Below are positions 42,647 through 50,612 of a stretch of DNA of 64,000 bases, piece after piece. The notes beneath the pieces were generated by a model, which saw only the letters and a program-made list of their open reading frames with translations, was not told the DNA's origin and ran no database searches. Source of the DNA: Streptomyces liliifuscus (GTDB taxonomy: Bacteria > Actinomycetota > Actinomycetes > Streptomycetales > Streptomycetaceae); contig NZ_CP066831.1 in assembly GCF_016598615.1 (NCBI RefSeq), positions 2,294,001 to 2,358,000 on the forward strand, read 5' to 3'. Position numbers and translations under genes: made by a program. Within the stretch, counting starts at the first letter, position 1. Each line of letters starts with the position of its first letter.

Positions 42647-43816
42647 TCAGTGACGCCTTGACCGGAGGGCCGCGAGGTTGTCGTAACTGATCTTGGCCTC
42701 GCGCAGCGACTGTGCGGGGTCGGTGGCACTGGGCGAGTTGTCGTCCTCGACCATCGGGTTGTGGTAGTTCCGCTCCCCGACCCGTGAGAAGAACGTGGTG
42801 TAGTCGATGACGCCTGTTCCGAAGGGCACCATGTCGTAGCCCATGCCGTTGGTGGTGCTCACGACACCGTCCTTGGCGTGGAACAACGGGTAGCGCTTGT
42901 TGTTGCGGGCGACGAGCCCCGCCGGGTCGAAGACCTTCTTGCGGGTGGAGCCGTCGTGGGCGGTGTAGGTGTGGAACTTGTACTGGGCCACGTGCGCCCA
43001 GAAGATGTCCATCTCCAGCCAGACCAGCTTCGGGTCGGTGGCCTTCAGGAAGTACTCCAACTTGCGGATGCCGGAGCTGCGGGTGGGCCGGCCCTGGGCG
43101 TCCAGCGGGCCTCCGTCGAGCAGGAATCCGTAGGCGGAGTCGTGGTTGTGCGTGTACAGCTTGATGCCCTCGCGGCGGGCGATCCTGCCCAGCGCGTTCC
43201 ACTTGTCGGCCGCCACGTCCCAGTCGGCCGGGTAGGAGCTGCCGGTGGGGTCTCCGCCGGTGCCCATGTGGTCCATGCCGATGATGTTGGCGATCTCCAG
43301 GTGCTTCTTGAAGTTGTCCAGATCGGCGCTGGTCAGCGGCCAGGAGGACGGTATGAAGCCGTGGTTGCCCTGGGCGCGCAGGCCGTAGTCGTCGAGCCAG
43401 GAGCGCAGCAGCTTGGCGCCCGCGACGGACTCCAGGCTGGCGCCGCCGGGCGCGTTGGCGTGCTGGTTGTAGCCGGCGAACTCCACCTGGCGGTATCCGT
43501 GGCGGGCCAGTTGCTTGAACACCTCACGGAAGCCGGAGGGCAGGTCCGAGGCGAGCGGGTCGCGGGCCGTGGCGTCACGGACGGTGTAGAGGATGATGCC
43601 GCGCTTGCCCGGCGGAACGAGGACGTGGCCGCGGCCGTGGTCATGGTCGTGGCCTCTGCCCCGGTCCTGCGCCAGGGCGGGTGAGGCGCCCACCACCGGT
43701 GCGGCGATGGCCCCGGCGGCGACGGCGGTGCAGGTGCTGAGGAAGCGGCGGCGGTTGACTCCGAGCGCGCGACGCAGGGCGTCGCCGGATCCGGATTCGT
43801 CGTTGAACGCGGTCAC
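42647..43816 (-). CDS. Tat-exported sugar isomerase/epimerase-like TIM barrel protein
   Basis: A 389-residue protein with twin-arginine signal (NRRRFLSTC at 21-29, cleavage likely after ALA near 49), so it acts outside the membrane. After it comes a His-rich linker, DRGRGHDHDHGRGH (51-64), perhaps for metal handling. The rest is an AP-endonuclease-2/xylose-isomerase-like TIM barrel (ILYTVRD, YRQVEFAGY, LYTHNHDSAYGF, WLEMDIFWAH, LFHAKDG), with the divalent metal ligands Glu, Asp, His visible. GTG start at 43816 with AAAGAGAG. It follows the EboF-like gene after 176 bp and is probably related to the sugar-oxidation genes upstream. Confidence 0.85.
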   Translation of the reverse strand: MTAFNDESGSGDALRRALGVNRRRFLSTCTAVAAGAIAAPVVGASPALAQDRGRGHDHDHGRGHVLVPPGKRGIILYTVRDATARDPLASDLPSGFREVFKQLARHGYRQVEFAGYNQHANAPGGASLESVAGAKLLRSWLDDYGLRAQGNHGFIPSSWPLTSADLDNFKKHLEIANIIGMDHMGTGGDPTGSSYPADWDVAADKWNALGRIARREGIKLYTHNHDSAYGFLLDGGPLDAQGRPTRSSGIRKLEYFLKATDPKLVWLEMDIFWAHVAQYKFHTYTAHDGSTRKKVFDPAGLVARNNKRYPLFHAKDGVVSTTNGMGYDMVPFGTGVIDYTTFFSRVGERNYHNPMVEDDNSPSATDPAQSLREAKISYDNLAALRSRRH

Positions 43817-43992
43817 GGTGTCTCTCTTTCGGGTAGGGGCCCACCGTGTTCGGCAGGGGCCCAGCCATGTTCGCCAGATGTCCGGCTGTGACGTGCGCCG
43901 TGCGGTGTGCCGGTTGTCCACAGGCCGAACGCACTGTCAGTGCCGTCTGATTCACTTTCCGTAGTCGCTCGTCCGGTCCTTCCCGGGTTCCG

Positions 43993-45417
43993 TCACCCGA
44001 GGCCGGCCAGGTCGAGCAGCAGAGATTTCACATCGGTGGCCGCGACGCGGTCGCCGACAGCGCGGGGGGTGGAGCAGATGATGAGCGGACCTTCGTCGTC
44101 GCTCAGGGGGAGGCGGCCGTGGCTGCCTCGAATAGGTGAGGGATCGAGGGGCACGACCGCCATGCGGTAGCGCATGCCGAGCTTCTTGCGGGCCAGCGCG
44201 CCCGCGGCCTTGACCTTGACGTAGGGGTCGAGCGGATCCATGAAGAGCTCGACCGGGTCGTAGCCGGGTTTGCGGTGGATCTCGACGAGCTGCGCGAAAT
44301 CGGGCGCGCGGGCGTCGTCGAGCCAGTAGTAGTACGTGAACCAGGCGTCCGGCTCCGCGACGGCGACGAGTTCGCCGGAGCGCGGATGGTCGAGGTGGTG
44401 GGTCTTCTTGCCCTCGTCGTCGAGGAGTTGCTCGATGCCGGGCAGATCGGCGAGCGCCGCCTTCGTGGCCTCCATGTCCTCGGGGCGGCGTACGTAGACA
44501 TGGGCGATCTGGTGGTCGGCGACGGCGAAGGCGCGTGAGGCCATCGGGTCGAGGTACTCCATGCCGTCCTGCGTGTGCACTTCGAGGAGTCCGGCGCGGC
44601 GCAGTGCGCGGTTGATGTCGACGGGACGGTCCGCGCGGGTGATGCCGTACTCGGACAGGGCGACGACGGTGCGGCCTTCCGCCCGGGCGTCGTCGAGGAG
44701 GGGGGCCATGGCCGCGTCCAGGTCGGCGGCCGCTTTGAGGGAGCGCGGGTCGTCGGGGCCGAAGCGCTGCAGGTCGTAGTCGAGATGAGGGAGGTAGCAG
44801 AGGGTCAGGTCCGGGTGGCGGGTGCGGATGATGTGCCGGGTGGCGTCGATGATCCAGCGGCTGGAGACGAGGTCGGCGCCTGGACCCCAGAAATGGAAGA
44901 GCGGGAACGTGCCGAGTTTCTCGGTGAGTTCGTCGTGCAGGGCCGGGGGCCGGGTGTAGCAGTCGGGTTCCTTGCGGCCGTCGGCGTAGTAGATCGGACG
45001 AGGAGTGATGGTGATGTCGGTGTCGGCGCCCATGGCGTACCACCAGCAGATATTGGCGACCGTGTAGCCGGGGTGCGCGCGCCGGGCGGCGTCCCACAGT
45101 TTGTCGCCGGACACCAGACCGTTGTGCTGGCGCCACAGCAGTACGTCGCCCAGGTCACGGAAGTACCAGCCGTTGCCGACGATGCCGTGCTCGGACGGGT
45201 GGGTGCCGGTGAGGAACGTCGACTGGGCGGCGCAGGTGACGGCGGGCAGGACCGTGCCGAGGGTGGCCTGCGAGCCGGACTGGGCGAGGGTCTTGAGGTG
45301 GGGCATGTGGTCGAGGAGACGGGGGGTGAGGCCGACGACGTCGAGGACGAGGAGCGGGGTGGGGGTCGTGGAGCCGTCGGTGCCGACCGGCGCTGCCGGG
45401 GTCTCGTGGGTGCTCAT
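43993..45417 (-). CDS. Alkaline-phosphatase-superfamily phosphodiesterase (EboF-like)
   Basis: A 474-residue nucleotide pyrophosphatase/phosphodiesterase-type protein. Asp26 (LLVLDVVGL) and Thr61 (PAVTCAAQSTFLTG) provide metal and nucleophile positions; THPSEHGIVGNGWY, LSEYGI and VADHQIAHVYV are further metal-site segments. No signal peptide is seen. Its start overlaps the stop of the EboE gene as ATGA. In Ebo operons of cyanobacteria and algae the sixth gene (eboF) encodes such an enzyme. Substrate unknown; a prenyl or cyclitol phosphate is conceivable. Confidence 0.82.
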   Translation of the reverse strand: MSTHETPAAPVGTDGSTTPTPLLVLDVVGLTPRLLDHMPHLKTLAQSGSQATLGTVLPAVTCAAQSTFLTGTHPSEHGIVGNGWYFRDLGDVLLWRQHNGLVSGDKLWDAARRAHPGYTVANICWWYAMGADTDITITPRPIYYADGRKEPDCYTRPPALHDELTEKLGTFPLFHFWGPGADLVSSRWIIDATRHIIRTRHPDLTLCYLPHLDYDLQRFGPDDPRSLKAAADLDAAMAPLLDDARAEGRTVVALSEYGITRADRPVDINRALRRAGLLEVHTQDGMEYLDPMASRAFAVADHQIAHVYVRRPEDMEATKAALADLPGIEQLLDDEGKKTHHLDHPRSGELVAVAEPDAWFTYYYWLDDARAPDFAQLVEIHRKPGYDPVELFMDPLDPYVKVKAAGALARKKLGMRYRMAVVPLDPSPIRGSHGRLPLSDDEGPLIICSTPRAVGDRVAATDVKSLLLDLAGLG

Positions 45418-46583
45418 GGGAGTTCCTTCAGGCCGAGGTCCGTCAACAGGTCTCGGGCGAGGGTGAGTTCCGCGGCGATGCCGTCGGCGAGCTGGGCGCG
45501 GGCGCGGGGGCGCAGCTCGGGCGGGAGGGCCTGCCAGGTGTAGGTCTCGACCTCGAGGTGGCTGGTCAGCGGGTGCGGGCCGCCGACCAGTCGGGTCAGC
45601 GTGTCCTGGAGTACGGGCAGCGTGGAGGTGAGGGGCGCGTCGGGGGCCGCGTGCAGCGGGACGTGGAAGTGGGCGCGCCACGGGGATGCGTCGGGCAGTG
45701 CCTCCTCGTTGACGGCCTCGCCGAGGTCGTCGGTCCCGCGGAGTCCGGCGGCGGTGAGGGTGCGGGTCTGGTGCAGGAAGCGGGGTTCGTCGAAGGCGGC
45801 GAGTGCCTCGCGGACTTCGGGGAGGTGGGGGTTTTCGGCGTGCAGGGCGGCCGAGAGCTGGGACTTGACGACGGGGATGCTGGCCGCGGCCAGCGCGTCC
45901 AGGGCGGTGTTCGGATCTTCGAAGGAGGTGGCGAGGTGGCAGGTGTCGACGCAGACACCGATGCGGGGGTGGCCGATCGCGGTGAGCGGGGCGATGGCGT
46001 CGGCCGTTGTCTCGACGGTGCAGCCCGGCTCCGGCTCCAGGCCGATGCGGATGGAGCGGCCGGTCAGCTCCTCCAGCGCGTCGAGGCGTTCGGCGAGGGT
46101 GGTCAGGGCCGCGTGGGCCTTGGCGGCACGGCCGTCGTCGTACACCGTGCGCCAGGCGAGCGGCAGGGTCGAGATGGTGCCTTCGGTGACGTCGTCGGGG
46201 AGGAGGCCGGCGAGCACGCGGGCGAGGGCCGTGGTGTGTTCGAGCCGCTCGGGGTCGGCCCAGTCCGGCTTGTAGACGCGGTACTTGACCTCCTCGGCGC
46301 CGAACCCTTCATACGGGAAGCCGTTGAGGGTGACGACTTCGAGGCCGCGGAGGTCGAGTTCGGTGCGCAGCCCGCGCAGGGCGGACGGGTCGCTGACGAG
46401 GGCGTGCGCGGCGTCCTTGGCGAGCCACAGGCCGATGCCGAGACGGTCGCGGCCGAGGCGTTTGCGTACGGGTTCGCAGTGGTCGCGGAGCTGGGCGAGG
46501 ACGCCGTCGAGGGTCTCGGCGGGGTGGACGTTGGTGCAGTAGGCGAGGTGGACGGTGGAGCCGTCGGGGTGGCGGAAGCGCAT
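45414..46583 (-). CDS. EboE-type metabolite traffic protein (TIM barrel)
   Basis: A 389-residue EboE homologue. The fold is xylose-isomerase-like: LAYCTNVHPAETLDGVL, LGIGLWLAKDAAHAL, VVTLNGFPYEGFGAEEVKYRVYKPDW, IGLEPEPGCTVET and IGVCVDTCHLATSFEDP carry the probable metal-ligand residues (Glu, Asp, His). The name comes from the conserved Ebo operon, for which roles in moving or modifying secondary metabolites were proposed; no reaction is proven. The stop overlaps the next start by four bases; the gene upstream ends three bases away. Confidence 0.85.
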   Translation of the reverse strand: MRFRHPDGSTVHLAYCTNVHPAETLDGVLAQLRDHCEPVRKRLGRDRLGIGLWLAKDAAHALVSDPSALRGLRTELDLRGLEVVTLNGFPYEGFGAEEVKYRVYKPDWADPERLEHTTALARVLAGLLPDDVTEGTISTLPLAWRTVYDDGRAAKAHAALTTLAERLDALEELTGRSIRIGLEPEPGCTVETTADAIAPLTAIGHPRIGVCVDTCHLATSFEDPNTALDALAAASIPVVKSQLSAALHAENPHLPEVREALAAFDEPRFLHQTRTLTAAGLRGTDDLGEAVNEEALPDASPWRAHFHVPLHAAPDAPLTSTLPVLQDTLTRLVGGPHPLTSHLEVETYTWQALPPELRPRARAQLADGIAAELTLARDLLTDLGLKELP

Positions 46584-46586
46584 GGG

Positions 46587-47498
46587 TCACGCCCCCGTCG
46601 TCGTGGCGGCGGCCTCGGGAGTGGTGCCCGGGTCGGTCCCGGGGTCGGTCTTCGGGACGCCGCGGAGGATGGAGTTGCCCTCGTGGGTGGCGTCCGTGCC
46701 GGCGACGTCCAGGTCGAGGCGGCCGCTGAGTCCGTAGAAGGCGACGGGGTTGCGCCACAGCACCTGGTCGACGTCGTCCTCGGTGAACCCTGCCTTCAGC
46801 AGGGCGTCCGCGACCTTGCGGGTCTTCAGCGGGTCGCTCTTTCCCCAGTCGGCCGCGGAGTTGACCAGCACTTTCTCCGGCCCGTACTCCTGCAGGACCG
46901 CGACCATGCGTTCCTCGTCCATCTTGGTGTCCGGATAGACGGAGAAGCCGAGCCAGCAGCCGCCGTCCTTGGCCTCCTTGACCGTGGTCTCGTTGAGGTG
47001 GTCGATCAGGACGTGGTCCGGGGGCAGTGCGGACTCCCGGACCACGTCGAGGGTGCGGCGCAGACCGGCCAGCTTGTCGCGGTGAGGCGTGTGGACGAGC
47101 GCGGGCAGCTCGTAGGTGGCGGCGAGCTGGAGCTGGGCGGCCAGGGCGGTGTCCTCGGCGGGGGTCATCGAGTCGTAGCCGATCTCGCCGACGGCCACGA
47201 CGTGGTCCTTGACGAGATACCGGGGCAGTTCGTCGAGGACGGGCACGCAGCGGGGGTCGTTGGCCTCTTTGGGGTTGAGGGCGAGGGTGCAGTGGTGGGC
47301 GATGCCGTACTGGGCGGCGCGGAAGGGTTCCCAGCCGAGGAGGGAGTCGAAGTAGTCGAGGAAGGAGGCCACCGAGGTGCGGGGCTGGCCGAGCCAGAAG
47401 GCGGGTTCGACGACGGCTCTGACACCGGCCGCGTGCATGGCTTCGTAGTCGTCCGTGGTCCGTGACGTCATGTGGATGTGGGGGTCGAAGATGCGCAT
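46587..47498 (-). CDS. TatD-family metal-dependent hydrolase (EboB)
   Basis: A 303-residue TIM-barrel amidohydrolase. DPHIHM gives His7 and His9, Glu105 lies in VGEIGYDS, His136 and His139 in HTPH, and Asp near 212 in NSAADWGKSD, i.e. the two-metal set of TatD-like hydrolases. The start overlaps the EboA stop as ATGA. Ser/Thr/Pro-rich C-terminal tail from about 275 on is not part of the fold. Cytoplasmic; substrate unknown. Assigned as EboB from operon position between EboA and EboE. Confidence 0.87.
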   Translation of the reverse strand: MRIFDPHIHMTSRTTDDYEAMHAAGVRAVVEPAFWLGQPRTSVASFLDYFDSLLGWEPFRAAQYGIAHHCTLALNPKEANDPRCVPVLDELPRYLVKDHVVAVGEIGYDSMTPAEDTALAAQLQLAATYELPALVHTPHRDKLAGLRRTLDVVRESALPPDHVLIDHLNETTVKEAKDGGCWLGFSVYPDTKMDEERMVAVLQEYGPEKVLVNSAADWGKSDPLKTRKVADALLKAGFTEDDVDQVLWRNPVAFYGLSGRLDLDVAGTDATHEGNSILRGVPKTDPGTDPGTTPEAAATTTGA

Positions 47499-48196
47499 CA
47501 GGACTCCTTGCCGTCGCTGCCGTGGGGGGCGTCGGTGCCGGGCGGGGTGGCCGGGTGCTCGGTCAGGGCCAGGACGTGGTGCAGGTCCTGGGGTACGGGA
47601 CGGCCCGCGGCGGTGCGTTCGTCGGCGTAGTCGGCGAGCATGCGGGCGAGTTCCGCGTCGGCGCGGGCGCGGCGGGGCAGGTCGGCCACCGCCTCGACGG
47701 GGACACCGGTGAACAGGCACTTGAGTACGGCGTGCCGCCAGTTGTGGGCATCCAGGTGCAGGGCGGCGTACGGGCCGACGGCGGCGGCCACGAGCCGGGT
47801 GTCGTTGGTGCGCAGGGCGTCCTCCACGATCGGCAGGCCGTCGGGGCCGCGCACGAGGTGGGGCAGGGCCTGGAGGACGGCGCGGCGTTCGTCGGCGGTG
47901 CCCTGGCGGTAGACGCGGGCGAGGGTGGTGGCGTCGGCCCGGGCCGCGTGCAGGAGGAGGACGCGGGCCGCCTCCGCGTGGTCGGGGCCGCAGCGGCGGC
48001 CTGCCTCGGCGATCCTCAACTCCCATACGGAGATGGGCCCGTGGGTGCCCGGGTGGGCGGCCGCCTCGTCGAGGGCCTGGTCCAGCCAGGCGCGGGCGGC
48101 GCCGTCGAGCCGTCCGTTCAGGCGGGTGTGCAGGGCGGTGAGGGCCGGCGGGGCGACGTCCGTCGGGGTGCCGAGGTCGTCGTGGAGGTCCTTCAC
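47498..48196 (-). CDS. EboA-domain protein
   Basis: A 232-residue, mostly alpha-helical protein with EboA-like segments: RAWLDQALDEAAA, ARVLLLHAARADATTLARVYRQGTADERRAVLQALPHL, DALRTNDTRLVAAAVGPYAALHLDAHNWRHAVLKCLFTGVPVEAV. The repeated helices look like HEAT-type pairs. No catalytic motif. GTG start at 48196 overlaps the previous stop (GTGA) behind AAGGGAGA. Function unknown even in the best-studied Ebo operons. Confidence 0.82.
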   Translation of the reverse strand: MKDLHDDLGTPTDVAPPALTALHTRLNGRLDGAARAWLDQALDEAAAHPGTHGPISVWELRIAEAGRRCGPDHAEAARVLLLHAARADATTLARVYRQGTADERRAVLQALPHLVRGPDGLPIVEDALRTNDTRLVAAAVGPYAALHLDAHNWRHAVLKCLFTGVPVEAVADLPRRARADAELARMLADYADERTAAGRPVPQDLHHVLALTEHPATPPGTDAPHGSDGKES

Positions 48197-49212
48197 GGGG
48201 TTCTCCCTTCGGAGGCGGTGGAGCCCTCGCCGGGGATCGGCGGCCGGCCGGCGTCCGGGGGTGTGGAGACGGCGGCCGCGTGGTGGAGGAACGGGAGGGA
48301 CTGCTGGGCGAGTTGAGGGCCGGCGTGGGAGTGGCGGGGCAGTTCGACGGAGACCAGGCCCTGGTAGCCGACGGCGGCGAGGGCTTCCAGTACAGGAGGG
48401 AAGTCGATCTCTCCGTCACCGAAGGGGAGATGTTCATGGACACCGCGCCGCATGTCCTCGATCTGGACATGGCGCAGCCAGGGGGCGGCGGCGCGTACGC
48501 AGTCGGCGGGTGAGAGGGGTTCGAGGCACTGGCAGTGGCCGATGTCGAGGGTGAGGCCGAGGGCGTCGGGGCTGCCGAGGGCGGTACGCAGACGGTGGAA
48601 GTCGTCGAGAGTGGCGAGGAGGTGACCGGGCTCGGGTTCGACGGCGAGTGGAATTCCGGCGGCGGTGGCGGCGTCGAGGACGGGGGTGAGGGTTTCGGCC
48701 AGGCGCTTCCAGGCGGCGTCCTCGGCGGCTTCGCGAGCCACGGCGGCATCCCCTTTGGCGGCCCCCTCGGTGTCCGCTTTGGTGTCTGTTTCCTCGGTCG
48801 TGTCCTTCGGGAGGATGCCGCTGAAGCAGTGGACCGCGTGGGCGCCTAGGTCGGTGGCGATCTGGACGGCTCTGACGAGCAGGTCGGCGCGGCGGGCGCG
48901 TTGGGCCGGGTCCGGGTCCAGGAGGGACGGGCCGTGCTTGCGCCTCGGGTCGAGTACGTAGCGGGCGCCGGTCTCGATGGTGACGCCCAGGCCGAGCTGG
49001 TCCAGTCTGCGGGCCAGTTTGTGGGTGCGGGCCGCGAGGTCGGGGGCGAGCGGGTCCAGGTGCATGTGGTCGAGCGTCAGGCCTACGCCGTCGTAGCCGA
49101 GGTCGGCGAGAAGGGAGAGGGCGTCGTCCAGGCGTAGGTCGGTGAGGCCGTTGGTGCCGTAGGAGTAGCGGAGGGGGTGCGCGGTGGAGCGGAGGCTCGG
49201 CCGAAGGCTCAT
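48193..49212 (-). CDS. Sugar phosphate isomerase/epimerase-like TIM barrel protein
   Basis: A 339-residue protein of the xylose-isomerase-like AP-endonuclease-2 family: LSLLADLGYDGVGLTLDHMHLDPL, VTIETGARYVLDPR, LAVEPEPGHLL, LTLDIGHCQC, HVQIEDMRRGVHEHLPFGDGEIDFPPVL and LVSVELPRHSHAG supply metal-binding Glu, Asp, His. A charged insertion (about 147-170, rich in D/E/K/T) interrupts the domain. Its ATG overlaps the prenyltransferase stop (ATGA) and its stop overlaps the EboA start, so it is an integral part of the operon. Confidence 0.85.
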   Translation of the reverse strand: MSLRPSLRSTAHPLRYSYGTNGLTDLRLDDALSLLADLGYDGVGLTLDHMHLDPLAPDLAARTHKLARRLDQLGLGVTIETGARYVLDPRRKHGPSLLDPDPAQRARRADLLVRAVQIATDLGAHAVHCFSGILPKDTTEETDTKADTEGAAKGDAAVAREAAEDAAWKRLAETLTPVLDAATAAGIPLAVEPEPGHLLATLDDFHRLRTALGSPDALGLTLDIGHCQCLEPLSPADCVRAAAPWLRHVQIEDMRRGVHEHLPFGDGEIDFPPVLEALAAVGYQGLVSVELPRHSHAGPQLAQQSLPFLHHAAAVSTPPDAGRPPIPGEGSTASEGRTP

Positions 49213-50612
49213 GTCATGCTCACCTTCCGGCCGAACCGGCGGGCGGCCGGAGCGAGCGCCGCCGTCAGCAGGGCGGTGACCGGGGCGCCGGAGCGGGCCG
49301 CGAGGGCGGCCTGCAGAGGGATCATGGCTCGGATGCCGCCGCCGACGGCCCGTTGGGTGAGCTGGGGTGACGGGTTGAGGGCGGCGTGGAAGAGGGGGCG
49401 GGCGGCGGTCGCCGCGTAGACGGCGGCGAGTGCTCCGCGCAGGGACACGAGGCTCGCGGCGGTCGCCGCCGCGCGTCCTGGCTGGCGGTCCGGTACCTGT
49501 TTCCAGGCCTGCGCCGGGTGGCGGTCCCGTGCCGGCTGACGGTCTCGTGCCGGGGCGTCGCGGGTGATGGACCAGGCCAGTGCCGCCGTCGTGGCCAAGC
49601 CGCTCAAGGGGGCCCAGGGTGAACCGCCCTGGGTCTCGTGGCGGGAGACCGTGGTGACGGCCAGGGTGTGGGTGCCCAGGGCCAGTGCGGAGGGCAGGGC
49701 CCTGCGTATGTCGCCGTTGGCGGCCGCCCCGCCGAGCAGGAGGTCCAGGGCGCGGGCCGCGGCCATCGCCACGGGGCCCGCGGATGTGCGCTTGAGGACC
49801 AGGTCGTACGACCAGACCGTGGTCGCCAGCGCGCCTGCGACCGCGAGGGGGCGGCGGCCCGCTGTGGACGCCAGGGCCAGGCCCGCCGCCGTCAGGCCAC
49901 CGGCCGCCGCCAGGGCCGCGGCCGGCCTGATGCGGCCGGAGGGCAGGGGGCGGTGCGGGCGGTCCACGGCGTCCTCCTCGCGGTCGGCCCAGTCGTTGAG
50001 GGCCATGCCGGCCTCGTACAGGCAGAGGGAGGAGGCGATGGCCGCCAGGGTTCGGGGGGTCGGGCGCGCCCCGGCCGCGGCGGCGCCGGCGAGCGCGTCG
50101 CCGGGGACGGTGAAGAGGGCGGGGAGGCGCAGGAGTTCCACCCAGGCGTTCACGTTCACTCCCTGCCTCGCGGTCCGTGGTGATGTCGTCCTCGCGGCGT
50201 CCCGTGGCACCGGGCTCACACCTCGCGCCCCAGGGCCCGCCTGCTGTTCCGCGAGATCCGCCCCCAGCGACACCGGGCTCGTGTGCAACTGGCCCGGGCT
50301 GCCATGCAGCTCACTCGGGCTCGTGTGCAGCTCGCTCGGGCTGCCGTACAACTCGCCCGCGCTCGCGTGCAACTCGCTCGGGCCGCCGTGCGGCTGACCT
50401 GGGCTGACGTGCAGCTCACTCGGGCTGACGTGCGGCTGACCCGCGCTCGTGTGCACCTGGCCCGGGCTCGCGTGCAGCTCGCTCGGGCTGACGTGCGGCT
50501 GCCCCGGGCTTGCGTGCAGTTGGCCCGGGCTGACGTGCAGTTCGCCGCTCGGGCCGCCATTCAGCCCACCCGCGCTCGCGTCCTGCGACACCGGCCCCCC
50601 GCTCCCACTCAT
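49209..50612 (-). CDS. UbiA-type prenyltransferase (EboC) with heptapeptide-repeat N-terminus
   Basis: A 467-residue protein in two parts. Residues 24-114 are 13 perfect-length heptads of the type E/Q-L-H-x-S-P-G/S. Residues 150-467 are an integral membrane UbiA-like prenyltransferase, with the Mg-pyrophosphate motif N206-D-W-A-D-R-E-E-D214 and several hydrophobic helices. The start at 50612 has GGGGGAG six bases upstream and overlaps the cyclase stop as ATGA, like the other junctions here, which argues that the repeats are translated. An alternative GTG at 50153, right before the enzyme domain (AGGGAG upstream), would give an ordinary 314-residue protein. The prenyl acceptor may be the cyclitol made by the upstream cyclase. 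Confidence 0.82.
   Translation of the reverse strand: MSGSGGPVSQDASAGGLNGGPSGELHVSPGQLHASPGQPHVSPSELHASPGQVHTSAGQPHVSPSELHVSPGQPHGGPSELHASAGELYGSPSELHTSPSELHGSPGQLHTSPVSLGADLAEQQAGPGARGVSPVPRDAARTTSPRTARQGVNVNAWVELLRLPALFTVPGDALAGAAAAGARPTPRTLAAIASSLCLYEAGMALNDWADREEDAVDRPHRPLPSGRIRPAAALAAAGGLTAAGLALASTAGRRPLAVAGALATTVWSYDLVLKRTSAGPVAMAAARALDLLLGGAAANGDIRRALPSALALGTHTLAVTTVSRHETQGGSPWAPLSGLATTAALAWSITRDAPARDRQPARDRHPAQAWKQVPDRQPGRAAATAASLVSLRGALAAVYAATAARPLFHAALNPSPQLTQRAVGGGIRAMIPLQAALAARSGAPVTALLTAALAPAARRFGRKVSMT
50271..50543 (-). repeat. 13 tandem 21-bp repeats encoding H-x-S-P heptads
   Basis: Thirteen uninterrupted 21-bp units encode the heptads of the prenyltransferase N-terminus (residues 24-114). 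Units vary mainly at the third base and at the x position (V, A, T, G), with His and Ser-Pro nearly fixed. All indels are multiples of 21 bp. Confidence 0.92.
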
